Of a stretch of DNA of 64,000 nucleotides, positions 13,601 to 28,600 are shown one piece after another. A model generated the notes under the pieces. That model saw only the letters and a list, made by a program, of their open reading frames with translations, searched no databases and was not told the DNA's origin. A program made the position numbers and the translations under genes. This stretch comes from Lichenostomus cassidix (lineage: Eukaryota > Chordata > Aves > Passeriformes > Meliphagidae): assembly GCA_008360975.2 (NCBI GenBank), contig CM039187.1, positions 16,261,094 through 16,325,093 of the forward strand, read 5' to 3'. How positions within the stretch are numbered: position 1 is the stretch's first letter; every line of letters begins with the position of its first letter.

Positions 13601-16600
13601 AATCTCCATATAGCTCAGGTTAATTAAAATCAACAAGTCACTAGCACCACCAACTTGTAATTACTCTGTAGAAAATGGCCACCACCTAAAAGCCACATTC
13701 TCATAGAATTTTAGAGTCTTCAAGTAATTAGAACCCTCTCAGCTGTTTTATACACAATAAATGCCTCTTGGGCTTCTAGGCATGATTTGCAGAAAGGTGT
13801 TTGGAAGACTTTAGAAGAATTTTCTACAGGCTCTATTCCAACCTTGTATTCTGCCCCCCTAGCAGAAAAAATCTAGCTAATTTTACTAATATTTGATACA
13901 CCTATGAGCCAGGTAACATTCACAGTGATATCCAGTTTCCACCTCCACTGATTCAACAATCCCTCTAAATAGAGCCAGCAATTACCTACCCTACATTTAG
14001 AGGAGCAAAGGTGTCATACGCTTTTCTGAGAAATTTTATGCACAATCTATATCACCTTACTTTCAAAACAAAGCTAAAAATCCAGCACAAGGTTTTGTTT
14101 GCTTAGTGGTTGGAACCTTCCTCTCTTCTTTATTTAATAGATTTCTGAACTAGATAAAAGGATAATTATTAATGCCCACACCTAATATGTATAAAGTTCT
14201 CCAAGAAAGATTTACAAAATGTCATCCCAACCCCAAATTTCCATTTAATTAGCTTGAGTGTTTTTTCCCAAAGTAACAAGCAATTCTAACTAAAATCACA
14301 TGTATTTAATCACCTTCAAAACTGACTCTAGCTGTATTTCACATGAGTGTTTTAGACACGAGCTGTGTCCCTTTAGTAACATGCATGCTATACTTTACTA
14401 TTTAATCAAACTTGACTTCATCTCTAAGGATTAGGCCATCACAACTACGTACTACTAGAGAGATACTGTGGATTCTTGTGAGTATTGCACCTACAGTAAG
14501 GAAGGGTTAGGCAATCATCGAAGTTTGGGACGATTAAGCACACATGCTGCATGGAAACCTCCTCTGAACACATCCAACAGCCACAACAGCAACTTTACTA
14601 TAGCATATAAAGTCATATTTTAAAATCCTACAAGATTAAAATTTTTGGATTTGCAAATGGTTTTCTCTGAAAGCCCAGTTGTGTAGTCCTAAGAAAACAT
14701 ATCAGACAAAATACTATATATTCCTCTCCCTGGACCAGAGTTTTGCAAACTTCATTAAAGGGTGATGAGGTTTACACGTGGTTTGTCAAAGTCACTAGTC
14801 TTGGCTTCAAATGACACATACTTGAAGCTGTACAAACAGACATGTCCTACTGGATCACACAGCATCAGTTAACCTACCCTAATATTTTTACCTCCTTTTG
14901 CTACAACAGGAGGGGCCAGCCATTTTCTGTGGACATTTCCTGACATTCAAGAATTGAGACAGTACGGTCCTGCTTAACTCTTTCAGTATCTATACATGCA
15001 CCTGTTGGCTGTTAGCTTGTCTAACTATGCCTGCAATCTGAGAATTACCTGCCTCTCCTACCTTCTAGGGCACCACACATCCGAAGTTGAATACCCTCTG
15101 CAGGACGTGCTTTGTCAATGGAATCACAGAAGATCCTGAGTTCAAAGGGACCCTCAAGGATCATTAAGAGCAGGGCTGCCCTCCAGCCTCTCTCACTCCT
15201 CAGTCTGTACTTACAGCCAGGGTTACCCTGTCTTAGGTGCAGAATCAGGCACCTGCCCTCATTAACATCATAGGGTCAGTGAGTGCCCAACTCTGTCTAG
15301 ATCTCTCTGCAGGGCCTCCCCTGCCAAGAGTGTCAACAGCTATCATTGGCAAATTCAGTATAGTTTTGGTTCCTGCATCCAAGCTGATTACGAAGATGTG
15401 GAAGAGAACTGGGCCATTATGGAGCTCTGGGGAAACCCCCTGGATGGGAGCCTGATGTTATCCCATTTACTAGAACTCTTTGCACCATAAACCTAAGACT
15501 GATCTACTGCACGTGAGTGCTCCCTTGTTCTTTCACTGCACAATGTACTGAATGATAGTCCAACACTTAATTTATTTGCTCTATCCTCGGTTTTCTGGGA
15601 TCATATGAATTTGACAATTCTCCTTTTACAGAAAGGAAAGAAAGGCCTTTCACCTTCCTTTTGCATATGCTTTCCATAGTTCTATGAGAAACTGAAGCCA
15701 AGCTGGGTCCTGAAGTCAAGTTAAAGGCAGATAGCTCATAAATATACCATTTTTCACAAGTCCCATATAGCTTAGTCTCACTTATTAATAGACTTTATTC
15801 ACCTGATAAGCTCACAGATAAAGCAAGAAAAACAAAAAGACCGAAAGTACAAGCATGAGGGCTGTACAAAATATGCCATTTGTGGACTTAAGCTTTCCAC
15901 TTGAATGGAAATAAAATTAATTTGTCTCCTTTGCCAGCACAGTCACCTTGACCAGAGCTGATGTGTTCACAGCATGCACACAGAACAAAACATCAAGGTT
16001 CACAGCATGTGCTGTTATGACTGAAAAATCACTAAGTCATTGACACCTTTGATGCTTGCTTAGGTAATTTGCAAAAAAATTGAGCAGGAGATGCTACTAC
16101 TTTCTTGGAAGTCTAGCAACTGAAAATTTAGCACAAAAGCAAATGTTAAGAAATTGCCTAAGAGCTACAGCTGGGTATGCAGGTACATACACAGGTAAGA
16201 AAAAGCATCAGAAAGGAAAGAGTTTAAAACCTGACTTTTATGTAAAGCATGGAGGAGTAAAGGATATATAACCCTCTGCCAAAAAAATTATTTACAGAAC
16301 AGTTATTTCCATTTATAGTTTAACATAGCAGATTTCCTCAGAGCATAATATTTACGTTTCACAGCTTCTGCTCCTGTTTTAGAATAGTAATTGAACTTTT
16401 TTTGAAGACCCCCTGCTGAGTGATGGTAGACATTATACCTTTCTTTGTAGGTGGCTCTTCTTCTGCAGTAGGCTTATTTTCCAAGCAACGTTTTCTTCCC
16501 GATTCCAATACAGTTTCCTCACAATCCTTGAATTGGCTGCTTTCAGTCACTTCATTAGAGTTCTTTTCTGCTAGTTTTTTCTTAATGGTAGTCAAAGTGC

Positions 16601-19600
16601 TGTCCTGTGTTAAAATGAGATCAATTGCTTTGAAGTTGTACAATTTGAACACTTAAAAGACTTAGTAGCTCTTTGTATATAAGTATCTTTACAAAACTCT
16701 GGGTAAGGTGCATAGGGATTGCCAGAGGAAAAAAGTCAGTGACAGATCAGTTAGTTAAACCAAGAGCTGGTGCACCTTGTAAAAAGAGCAAACACTCAGT
16801 TCTACAAATTTGTCACTTCCTGATCATGGTTGGTAGAGTTGGGAACTTTAACAGCCTTCAGCAAAGCCAGAAATCATTTTTGTCATCTGATGCAATCGAA
16901 AGCCTAGTCAGATCTGCCATACATATTTATATACACCTATCTGACTAAGAAAAGTTTTACTTGCAAGATGACAAGTGGCAAGCCTGTGGTTGTCAAGGTC
17001 CAATTATTTAATCCAATAATTAAAAAACCACAATAGAATATAATCTTGAGGTTTACAGTCATGTTTGAAATTTCACGCCAGACAGTTTCACAGAAACACT
17101 GGACAGTTAAAGCCTTTTTCTTGGAAGAAGCAGTAACAGTAAGTCACCACAATTTCCTTCACTCTTGAAGCACTCATTTATTGAAAAGTGAAGCAGCTAC
17201 AGGACAGACAAAGAGAACATGAGATAAAGTAAGGCCAAAGCTTTGAGTTTACAACGTAAGAAAGAATCCCCAAAACAGCATGTTTCAATTTTTTTTTTAC
17301 CTGTATAACTTTAGCCAAGCTAGTCTTCAGGCATTCAGCAGATATCACTACACTAGACAATTCCAAGTTTTATTAAACACATCAAAAGCAGATACCTATG
17401 TCATACTTCCTTATTTCAAACTCTGCTCAATATATTCATATTATCGCTCTTCCCTTGAATGTGTGAGCATATGTTGGTGGTGGGTGGAAACACTGATTTT
17501 TTTTCCCCCAATATACACAATCAATCATTGTCTTTTTTATATTATTAGATACTATCTTCAACTGAAATTGACCTTTTGTTGCAATAAATCCTTTTCTTCC
17601 TCTCTCACTCACGCAAAAAATAGAAACAGTGATGTACTTCCTCTATTCCCACTGTTTAAGTCCTCACCATCTGAGGTCTTTTTATTTATTTAATGGCTCT
17701 TCAAAGTCTCATCTAGAATCCTCCAATAATAACTTCAGATCACTTGTTCTGAAAGTCCCATTTTTTACACACACCCCTGCAAACATTTTGCTATGGCTTT
17801 AGTTTTAATACCAACTGGCCTGCTATCATTTCAAGTAAGTAAAAATTCTTTAAAGAAAATTCCAATTTTTTGAAGTCCGTTATAGGCACATTTAAGATTT
17901 TTGTGTATGAAGACAATTGAGATGTCTAAGACTTACATAGTCTTTTATGATGTCTTCTAAACGAGTTATCTGACTTTGTAGACTTATAATAGCTTCATCT
18001 TTTTGCTTCACAATGTCAATTAGTTCTTGAATCCTTTCATTTTGCATATTCATTTTCTTGAAAAAGAAAAAAAAAGTAGCTCAGTGTTAAATTGAACTCC
18101 ACCATGCTTTTAAAAGCAAGATCAGTGTGATACAAAAAAAAAAGCTAAAATGCTACTACACTATGCTTCTAAGTTATTAGAACTTAGTATTAAAGCAAAT
18201 AATTTTTTTTTTTGCAAAGTTACCTCTGTTGCTTCTTTAAGTTGCTCAGCAGACTCATCCAATTTAATCCTCTGTGTTTCAAAATCTGTAACAGGAAGAA
18301 AGCCTGCATCACATAACCAGCCATCAGTTTACTCAGTAACCCATTTCTCTGTGTCTTCTGGTACCTCACTAGTTTTTGAATAGATTTATTTTCAAGCTGA
18401 CTTTTACTCATATGACATTTCAAAAGTTGTTTAGGTTTTCTGAACTGGACAATTGGGCCTTGCAACCCACACAAAATATAGATCATATCACAAGACCTCT
18501 GCTGAGATTATTATGAGGTACTGCTAGCTTCTCCTCCACCAAAGTTCCACATAATGCCTGAAAACACTGCACCAGCAAAACTTAAATAAGTAAAGGAATT
18601 ACAGTACAACAAGGAAACCAATAACTTCGATGTTTTACCCCACAATTCCTAAGTCTGCAATTGACAATTCCAAATTTAATTTTTAAAATGAAACAAGGCC
18701 TGTAGAATTGTTTAACCTGAACATACACAAAACAATGGATTACCACCAATATATATATGATTTGGTTACACAATCCTGCTCAACTATATTATTTTTCCTA
18801 TCTTACAGTACTCAGTCATTTCTTTTTTTGTGTCTTTCACATCCCACTTAGACCCAGCTTACCTCTGGCTTTCTTTTCTAGCTCTTCCTTGGTCTCAACT
18901 AGTTCAGCAGTTATTTTTGCCTGCTGTTTTTCAAGACAATCTATAGTTTCCTGTGGGTCCTCTAGGGACACAATACACTGGTGTGCTGCTTCTGCCTGAC
19001 TTTTGATATCAGTGATATCATTTTGCAGAGAATCAATAACACCCTTAAAATCAATATAGGCACCTGTGTCTGTGCTCTTTTCTTCATTCTGAAAGATAAT
19101 TTGCATTCATTTAGAAATGGTAAATTAATTACACAAAAGCCATTATTGCTACAGATAATATGGAAGATTGTTAGGAATTCTAACATGTAAGTGCAGTTAA
19201 TTTCAACATCAAAACCAGCTTGTGGGTTCATATGCACTGATTGCCAGTTTCTGTCTACCTTCACACACCAGTCTCCAGTATCAAGCCAGAGCTACTTTAT
19301 ATCATTTAATGACCCACCATTAGATTTCCCCTTGTATCTCCACAAAAACATCTCCTCTAAGTTTACTATAAAAGCTAGCATATTTTAAACCAATGAGAAT
19401 ATTGAATGAACAGAGCAAGAAGGAATACATCTGTTTTAGAAGGAATACATCTGAAATTTTCAGATAACAGGAAAAGTTTGTGAGGTCAAATTAGTGGCAA
19501 CTTATCATACTAAGTTATACTCAAAGGACTGACTTTATATCTTCCCTCTCTTTTTTAAAAGAAAAGGAACTCTCAAAAGTCAGAGTCAAGAATCTAGCTG

Positions 19601-22600
19601 TGGCATAAGTGGATGAATAATTCTCATTGCTTTAGTTGTAGCTACATCTGCCCTAAGAGAGAAGTCTGTGACTACTCCAGCACATATATGGGGCCTAAGA
19701 AGTCATCTTCAAAGATTTTAAATAGGCACTAAATGCAATGGATTTTATAGCATAGAAAAATTGCAGATTTCCCCTCAATTTCTTTGTATAGAATAATTAT
19801 CACTTTGTGCTGGAGAAATGCAGAAAACCCCACAAATTCCTGAATCCCAAGGCTCAGAAACTTTATCTATTAAATGAGATAAATATATCTTGCATTACAT
19901 TGTGTGCAATTCCTTGAAACCATAACCCTTGAGAAATACCATGACCATAACAAATAGTTAGTAAAAGGGACTGTTGGAGCAGGCAGATAAAAATACCAGA
20001 GGTCCAGCTTGCTCACTGCAAGGCTTATCTTGCAAATTACTTCTTTTTTCATCTGTATTTTTAGTACAACTATTTACAAGTTCCTTGAAGATTTCCAGGC
20101 GTTTTTCACAATTTTCTTCAAGCTGTGCTCGTTCACGAGAGAAGGACTCTCTGGAGTAGAAAAAACAGGTTAGCTAAAAGCTAGCCATGAGAGAGGCTAA
20201 AAAGTTATTAACATAGCTGCCTACAAACAAAGATGCTTTCTTTTTTATTTTGGCACAACAAAACAATAGACAAAACAATGCTGCTACCCTAAACCAGATG
20301 ATTATTTTACACATGCAGGAAGAACAAGAGGGAAACAAATACACAGATTATGGGTAGCACTTAACAGAAGGCATTTTTTCTAAGGTGCTTGAGACAGTAT
20401 CTGTTAGGAATAGCACTAAAACAAAAAAGAACCAATGAATTTGCAAATGTCACTCTTTCCAAAGACAAATTATCAAAGCAGCTCTTTCCTTAGAGCTCTA
20501 CAAACAGGAACAAACACTGTTTACAAATTATACACACACATTCCTACCCATCCCACAGGAAAATCAAAGCCTTTTCTACAGAGCATTTTTCCTGAGCTCA
20601 TAAGCCAAAGAGAAACCAGCACATTAACAGATGCAGTAGAAAATCATATCTAGCAGAAGACTGTGGTCTCTTAGAGCCAGGAGAGATTTAAGAAATAAGC
20701 AAATTTACTTTCACTTTCCTAACCAGTGACTTTAAAACTACTTAAAGCCAGCTTACTTGAAATCTCTTTCCCGCTCAGCAAAATGATGGGCAAATTCTTG
20801 TACCACTTCTTCACGGATTTTCATTTCCAGCAGTAACTCGTTCTTCTTTGCAGTAATAAGTTTCTCCCTCATATCATTTATGAGATTCAGTTGCATCTAG
20901 AATTACAATTAGTATTATCCTTTTCATAAAGAAGTACTTCCCCACAAGTGAGATTTTTCCTATTCCTCAGACACTACAACACTATACTCTGCAGCTGGCA
21001 AAACTTTTTCCTGTTCTTTTATTAGCTTCTTTATAAACAGGAGTATTAATGAGTAGATTGAGCTACCTGTTTGGTTCTAACACAGCAGTTTAGGTTTGCA
21101 CAGAGTGGGTATTCCCAAAGAACACGAAGCTTATAAGAAAAATTCTTGACGTTATCTTTAAAGATAGGCTTCAGATCCACAGAATTTGCCCTTTTTTTTC
21201 CAGATGGCCTTTTCTTGGTAGCCTCTACAAAATGGTCTCTAGTTCTTGGTTCCCTACTCCTTGTCTTCCCCAGATCTGACTAAAATTGCTGCTTCTTAAA
21301 GAACAGTGTCCAGAGTTTTCTGGTGCAGAAAATAACAGAACAATCTTTTATGTTGCTAAAAACCAGGTAGTATTTCCTGTGTATTGACCACAGGATACCA
21401 AAAGAAGAGAAAGCCAAATCTGCAATTCTTATTGCTCAGTTTTGTAGTTTGACATATTTAATAGTTTTCCCGTAATAAGCATCAAATCATCCGTAATTCC
21501 ACTTGTAGTTCTAAACACTGGATTTAGGTAGTAGAAAACAAGTAATGAGGAGGAGAAGAAAGAAATAAAGGGAAAAAGAAAAGGGTGAGATGGAAGTAAC
21601 CAAAAGAATATATTCCTTCAAGGCTCCATGCTACATTAATTCTTAAAGTAGCCCTGGCACATACCATGTACTTTTCTTTTGGAATAACAACTAAATTTCC
21701 TTCACTTTCCCGCACTGCTTCTTCTTTTGACATACTGGGCTGTTCCTCCATCTCATCATCATCTTCAAACACATCTTCCAAGGTTCTGTCACATAGGACA
21801 GTAGCTCGTTTCCCTGGGATTGGCATTCCAGTGACATTAAGCAGTGATGATTCTCCTGTCAATTTCTGGCCAAATGACTGATCTTGGGGAAGAAGAGACA
21901 TGTCCATAACTACAACCTACCCAGAAAATAAAGAAAAAAAAGAGTTATTGGTATTTTTTAAAGCTCCATTGGCACTTTGAACACCTGCTGCACTCTCCTG
22001 TAGGTCTCCTGTGCAGAGCACTTTCCCAGCTCAGAGTCATTACTTAAACAAGTTTCCAGCCAGAGTACAAAGTTGTCACTTTCTAGCCTAACCCTTCTTT
22101 TCTTCTCAGGAACAGCAAGTTTCACTAGCTGGGTAACTTAAAAGAGGCAGCAACAGATTCTGTATTTCCTGTACTTTGAGTTTCCAGTTGCATTATACAA
22201 ATGCCATCCTACAAAATCTATTTCTTTAACAGCTCTATAATCCCTACACTCTGCTCCTTCTGGTATTGTAGTTAACCTGCCCAAATTCCAAAGGCATGGG
22301 CTTAACTGTTAAGAAATCTTTTCCATGGCTTCCATTAAAGCTACAGCATGGATCCCCCACACTTTGATCTTCCAACTTTGCCAAAGTTACATCACTGCAC
22401 TTACCGCTACTGACTCTGCTTGCATCTTCCCATTGAAGCCTCTGTCACCATAAAGATGACCTTTCAAACTCCCTGGTGCTCAATCTATTTTATCAATATT
22501 TCAGATGAGCAATATTCCAAATTAAGATAGCAGTAATAGTATATGGGACAGCTAGAAGTGAGAGCATGTTGTATCTACAGAGGATCTCAGGAATTTTTTT

Positions 22601-25600
22601 CCAAATATAGTGTCTTACTAGGCAGGATGTTTCATAGGAATTACAAACTTTCAGTAGATGCTTCTACCCCCACACTCCAAAAGAAAAAAAAAGTCCCAAT
22701 AAAGCCTGTCTAAAAGCACTAGGAGGTAAAGCTCAACCTGTTATAATTAGAAATATGATTGCAATGAGACAAAAATCCAGTAACTAAGTTCATATTTCTG
22801 AAAGTGAGAGAACCTGCTCTTTAAAGCAAATCAAAGTTACTAATCAACAGACTACAAAACACTTACTTTTTGTGCAATGGCTGAGAACTTCAGCACGTTG
22901 AGTGTTTCCTCATATGCTGAAGCACATTTGCTTATGTTTACTATCATGTACACCTTCCCCTTTCCACTGAAGAATCCTTGAAGGAAATGAGTTAACTTAC
23001 TTTCCCGAAAGGGTATGTGCTGCTGCAGCCTTTAAAGGACAAAAGGGCAGATGATCAGAAATTTATTTAGTTCCAGTCAGTGTAAGAGCTATCAGGTGTG
23101 AAGACTTGAAAATTTCATTCTTACTATGACACTAGTGACAAGGGTGTTTTAAATTTATTCTAAAGTTTGTGTGATAAGCAAGCTCAGAACAAGAAAGTAA
23201 AATTACTAAAATCTTTCACAGCATGTTTAAAGGATGTTATAATTTAAATGATTTAATTAAAAAGCAAAACCAGGCAAGTTTAAAGATAAATCTGGGACAT
23301 CAGCAAGACTATAATATACATTTCAGAAGTCTATACATATTTCCAACCAAAAACTTAAGTGTTAATATTGTATATTTTAAACAATAGCTTTTAAACATTG
23401 TAGGCAATACCTAAAAACCACAACCAGTTGGCAATTCATAAAAGGACTTACTTTGACTGCTGACAGTTCTTGAGTGCATTAATACACTTGCCTAGAGTCA
23501 GGAGAGAGGTATTTATATTTCCACTCTCTTTCAATCTGTCACCCTCATTGCGGGTCTTGGTACATCTTTCAGAACCAGCAAGATCACACAGTGATAATCT
23601 GAAAGCAGATAAGGGAAAAAATCACTGTATTTACCTTAAAGATGTACAAATTATCCACTTTTAAAAAATGATCACTTTTCCCAACATGCTTCCTATTCCA
23701 CCCCACCCACCTCTTCATCCTCTTCCTTCTGGGCATTTGCATGAGCACAGGTGACAAGACAGAAGAGACCATTGCAACCTGATGGCCTGAGAGTATGACA
23801 GTACAAGTGGGGAAGCCATCACACATGCAAGAGGCTCTGCCAGCAAACACTAGGTGCAGTACCAATACATCAACATGGAAGATAATTGGCAACTTCATCA
23901 CAAAAGACAGACTGTTCTGAACTTACTCATTGACTCGGGTCACCCTTGGTGTTCCTGAATCTTCAATTTTTAGTACTTTAACTGTGAATATGCTGTGACT
24001 AAAAGGAGAAATTGAAATCAGCAGAGAAGTGATACAGTAGATCAATACTTTCAAAATAATTTTAGCCTCCACAACATCTACGCAAAATGTTGTTGGATCT
24101 GTCAACATATCTAAGCATATACAATCAGATACAAACTTTGAAAGAGATGTTTATGTAGTATGTATTTTGCTTTTTCCTCAGACGGAAATGGATTATTTAT
24201 TAATAATTATTTAGATGAAATAAAGTTAATTACTTTTGTATAATATTTGATAAAATACTGTTAGCTTTAGTACATCTTTAGCTCATCTTACTGAATGCTT
24301 AAAGCATTGTGTCACATACTGCTAAAGGACACCAGAACTGAAACCTGGAAATCTAGACCTTGTTAAAGCCTCTTCCCTTCCTAAAAACCACAGGCCATAT
24401 TTTAGTTTCTCCTTCTTCCCACACCCCTATCCTATGCCCCTATGCCCAATGTTATTGAAAATGTTTCTTACCTTCTGCTGGAGCAATTATTTAGTTTTGT
24501 GCTTGCAATACTCTGGTGTTTCAAGCCCAGTTTTAGAAGTCTAGAAGCTTCTTTAGAGTCAGAAATCTGAACCCACTGTAGATCTTCAGGAAGAACAAAT
24601 ATGATAATTGTTTAGATAACACTACCTAAATATGTATTATGGGGAAAACGTATGCACAGCAAGGACACTACATTTACTTGAGGTGTAAAAACATTTTACT
24701 TCATCTGCTTCAGACAGAAGTTACACCATGACAAATTGGATCAAAAAGCCTCCTGCCATAAGAAAGGGAGGACAAGTACATCACATTTTATCATTCTATC
24801 AGCATGATAAACATGTTCCATTCAAATTAAGTGAGCAACCTTAGTCTGAGCACTGAAAAATCAAAAAGATATGGCCTAATATGAGTAGAAAGCCCTATAC
24901 TCATATTCAGCAAAACAGAACTCTACCTGGACAGCTTCTTAATTTTATACCAGTTGCGAGGGAGAAAAAAAATGGACAAAGGGGAAGTCATAAGGGTATC
25001 TTTTAGGGCCATCAACCTAACTGAAAAAGTTCAGAAGAATTTTGTCTGAGATATGATGACCACATGACAAGTCTGCTTCTCAACAGAAAATACTGAAAAA
25101 AAACCCAGGAAAAAAAAAATCTTAAAAACTGTTGAGCCAATTATAAATACAGGTAAGAACTATTGGGGTATTTTTTTCTTAAGAAAAGGGAAACATGCAA
25201 ACCACTAACAAATCTGTTGATTGTTTCCAATATTTTGCCCATTTCAAAGAGTTCTCAAGGTCACAGAGTGCAGAGGCTTTTAACAGTCACAGTTAAGAAT
25301 AAAGAAAAAATAGTAGTAAAGATATACATATTTCTATCTATGTAGATTGTTGCCTTTCACACTCGAGGTAGATGTTTACAGTGCCACAGTGAATGCAATT
25401 AGGAGTGTTCTACTCCAAACATTCTTTTGTTATTATTTTGAGCTTTCTAATCTAAATGTTGTTGCAGGTAGACCAACTTTTGAAATTACATTTGGCAATT
25501 TGCACTGTATTGCATTCACCTTTTACGAAAGAATATCCCTTGATGTCTTGAGCAAGGCGTAGCATTTTTCTTTTCTTGTCATTTGCTATAGGAATCAGTA

Positions 25601-28600
25601 GATCATAAAAGCATTCATTGTAAATCTCAAAAAATGAAACCCAAACAGAAAACTTGATGTAGTTTCTTGCAGTTGCGATAGACTGTTCTGAGTCTTTTGA
25701 AATATCTTCCAAATCTGCCAAATAAAAATATATTACAAATCACTATAGAACTAGTAAAGTGAGTTTTATTTAAAAAATCAGTAAGTGAAAAATGATATTA
25801 CAGCAACCCTCTCAAAAACACTTAACCCATACAAAAATCCCTTAGTATTACCACTCCGCTTCTTAAATATCTGGAAGTCACATGGTTAACTTACATATTT
25901 GCAAGAGACACCTACTCTACTGCTTCCTTTACCACTTTTTAATTCTATCAAAAACATATGGCTTGGTAAGAATTAGCCAAGTCTCTTCAATATCTTTAGA
26001 AGACAGAATTAAACTGGCAAAAAGACTTCATTTTGACCTTGTAAAGCAAACTTAGTATTTAGGTATTTTTTTTAAATGCTAGAATTAAGTTTATATAATT
26101 ACATGCGGGGACTCTAAAAGCCTGTCAGGGTTCCACTAGAACCCATAGCATAAGCAGTACTACTTTTCTTTGCTGTGATTTCAGCTCATTTAATGCCTGT
26201 TCAGATATTCTTCTAACCATTTTATCCTTAGGTTTTCTGCCCAAATTATTTGCTCACTATCCAATTCACAGGCATATAAAATTGATAAGTAGCCAGTTTA
26301 TTAACATAGGTCAGAAGTCAGTTATTGACCTTAAGAAAGCTTCTTTGCCAGCTTTAATTGCAAACACTTTATATAAAACATACCCTTAAAATCCATAGGT
26401 GCATTGCTGCTAGTGGTGATCTGGTGGTCTACCTACAAAAGAAAACAAACGTTAAAATACATTGACAGTATGCTACAAGTCATTTCTAACAGCTCTGTTG
26501 TATTACTAGATGGGAATACAGCATGGTTGCAATACGCCAATTGAAAGATCCTGGCTACACATCATGTCCAGGTCAATGCTCCTGTACACTGCTATTGATA
26601 GGTATTTTTACCTTAATACTCACCCTTACTCACCAGTATAGAGCATTCTAGCTTGCTGAATCTAAAGCAGTCTAGCCACAGAAAACTAGAGGGGTGGGAA
26701 CCAACACAAACAGGGTGATTGAACAGGATGATTTGCAGGAGTCCAGTTGCAGTTTACACATGAGGCTTAACCTGGTAAATCCAGGGAACTCCAGATTTTA
26801 TTACTGGTATTTTGCTAATACTGGATTTCATGTTTTTACAGCTTACTAAGCCAACCCTCCAACAGAGGTAAACAGAACACTTATTTACTTAAAAAATAAA
26901 ATGAGTGACTCATTGCTTCATGATACATGCTTGAAAAAAAATTATACAGTTTAAATAAAATCTAGCTCTTAGTAAGAGAAAGATTTTCTGCTGAACTATT
27001 GAAAAAAAGTAAACCAAATACCTATAGCTAGAGCTTAGGATCTTCATATACATATACTCCCTTCCCAGTTTTAGTTTTGGTTAGTCAGGCTTTTTCAGGC
27101 ACATAACTGCAAGTGAAAGTGCCCAAAGAAATGAAATCCATCTACTGACATAAGAATGCTTGAGAGAAATAAAATGAAATAAAAATAGGTGTGGTTTAGT
27201 TCAGGTTTTTTAGTGTTTTGCTAGGAGTGTAATTCATATAAAAGCTAGGATTCCATAAAGTGCCCCTGAAATAATGAAATACTTTTGTAATCAAAATTCT
27301 AGGTTTAAGCTTTACACACATAAAACACCCAGCACAACCTCTATTGCAGTAGATGCAAACTCTGGCAGCAAATTTGAATGTTTAAGTGTTCCTCTTATAA
27401 ACAGTTTCAGAAACTAGATGGGACATATATTTGTGTTCAAACACACATGGAAAGGTGTTTTTGAAGTCCTTTCGGAAGGCTGACAGAGCTAGATTTAACT
27501 TACTTCTGTGCTTCTGAAGTGAAGTCATAGAATTTTGCTGCCACCTACCTTCCACACTGGAGTCTAGTTAACTAATGGATAAAAATCAGGGCAAGAGATA
27601 CATACATTCCTTTCAACACTATTACAACCTAGGACACCACAAGGAAAATGTTTAATTCTGGTTGTTAAAAAAAAAAATCTCAAGCAAAATAGTACTTTTC
27701 TCATTCCAAATCCTAGCACATGCTCAGTTTGATTTTACGTTATTCTGCTCATTTCAGAATTAGAGGACATGAAGAAATAGGCATGGTTACACAAAATACA
27801 AATCCCCCATAACTGTAATTAGGCTAAACAGCTTTAGAACTTCAGTCAGCTCCCAAAACTGGAGTATTTCCAGACTGCTCAACAGTGAGCTGTAGGAAAA
27901 AAGTCCAGCAGAAACCCATCTTTAATTCAAACCTTTAAGTCCACTAGCTTTATAGTTCTGCTGTTTCAAATGTATTTTTGCTTCCTTTAAGGATAATTGT
28001 CCAACTGAAAGAGGGCAACAACCTCAAAATTATTTTTCAAGTGTCCTGAAAGACAGAATGTTATTTAAAGGATCATACCTACTAGCATCCCCATCAAGAA
28101 GGGATTATTTACATTCTATTCTTATTAAGCACCAGTAATCCCAGAGGATCAATCATCAGGTGACCAAGCCACCAAAAAAAAAAAAAATCTTAGCATTTAC
28201 ATGCCCATGAAGTATTCAGCCACAAGACAAAAATCCCCAGGAGAACAGGGTTCATCAGCTCTATTGCTCACTTTACTGCTAATCTGAACAGCTGGCTGAG
28301 AGCAAATAGACACATCCATGGTTAAATACAGGCAGTCTCTTCCCACTGAAAATGAAGAACATGGAGCTGTCTAAAGATGCATGTACTCATCAATATAGAG
28401 AGAAGTGCTCCTCTACCTCTTTTATTAGACGAAGTAGTGAATTTTTAAAAGCAGTTTCCTCTCTCACTTGGTTTTCAGTCAGCTTTATATAATCTCTGCA
28501 CCGATAAGGTTTGAGATCCATTCCTGTGTATTGCTTTCCTTGAATACTTTTAAACAACATATCCATAGTCCTTGGCACAATACCAACATCATCTTCTGTC

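Noticed and set aside
15237..15455. 72-codon open frame in a KIF20B intron
   Set aside because: It lies entirely inside the reverse complement of a CR1 element.
17280..17693. 137-codon plus-strand open frame antisense to KIF20B
   Set aside because: Intron sequence, rich in Phe, Tyr and Ser from T-rich DNA, without domain or splice context.
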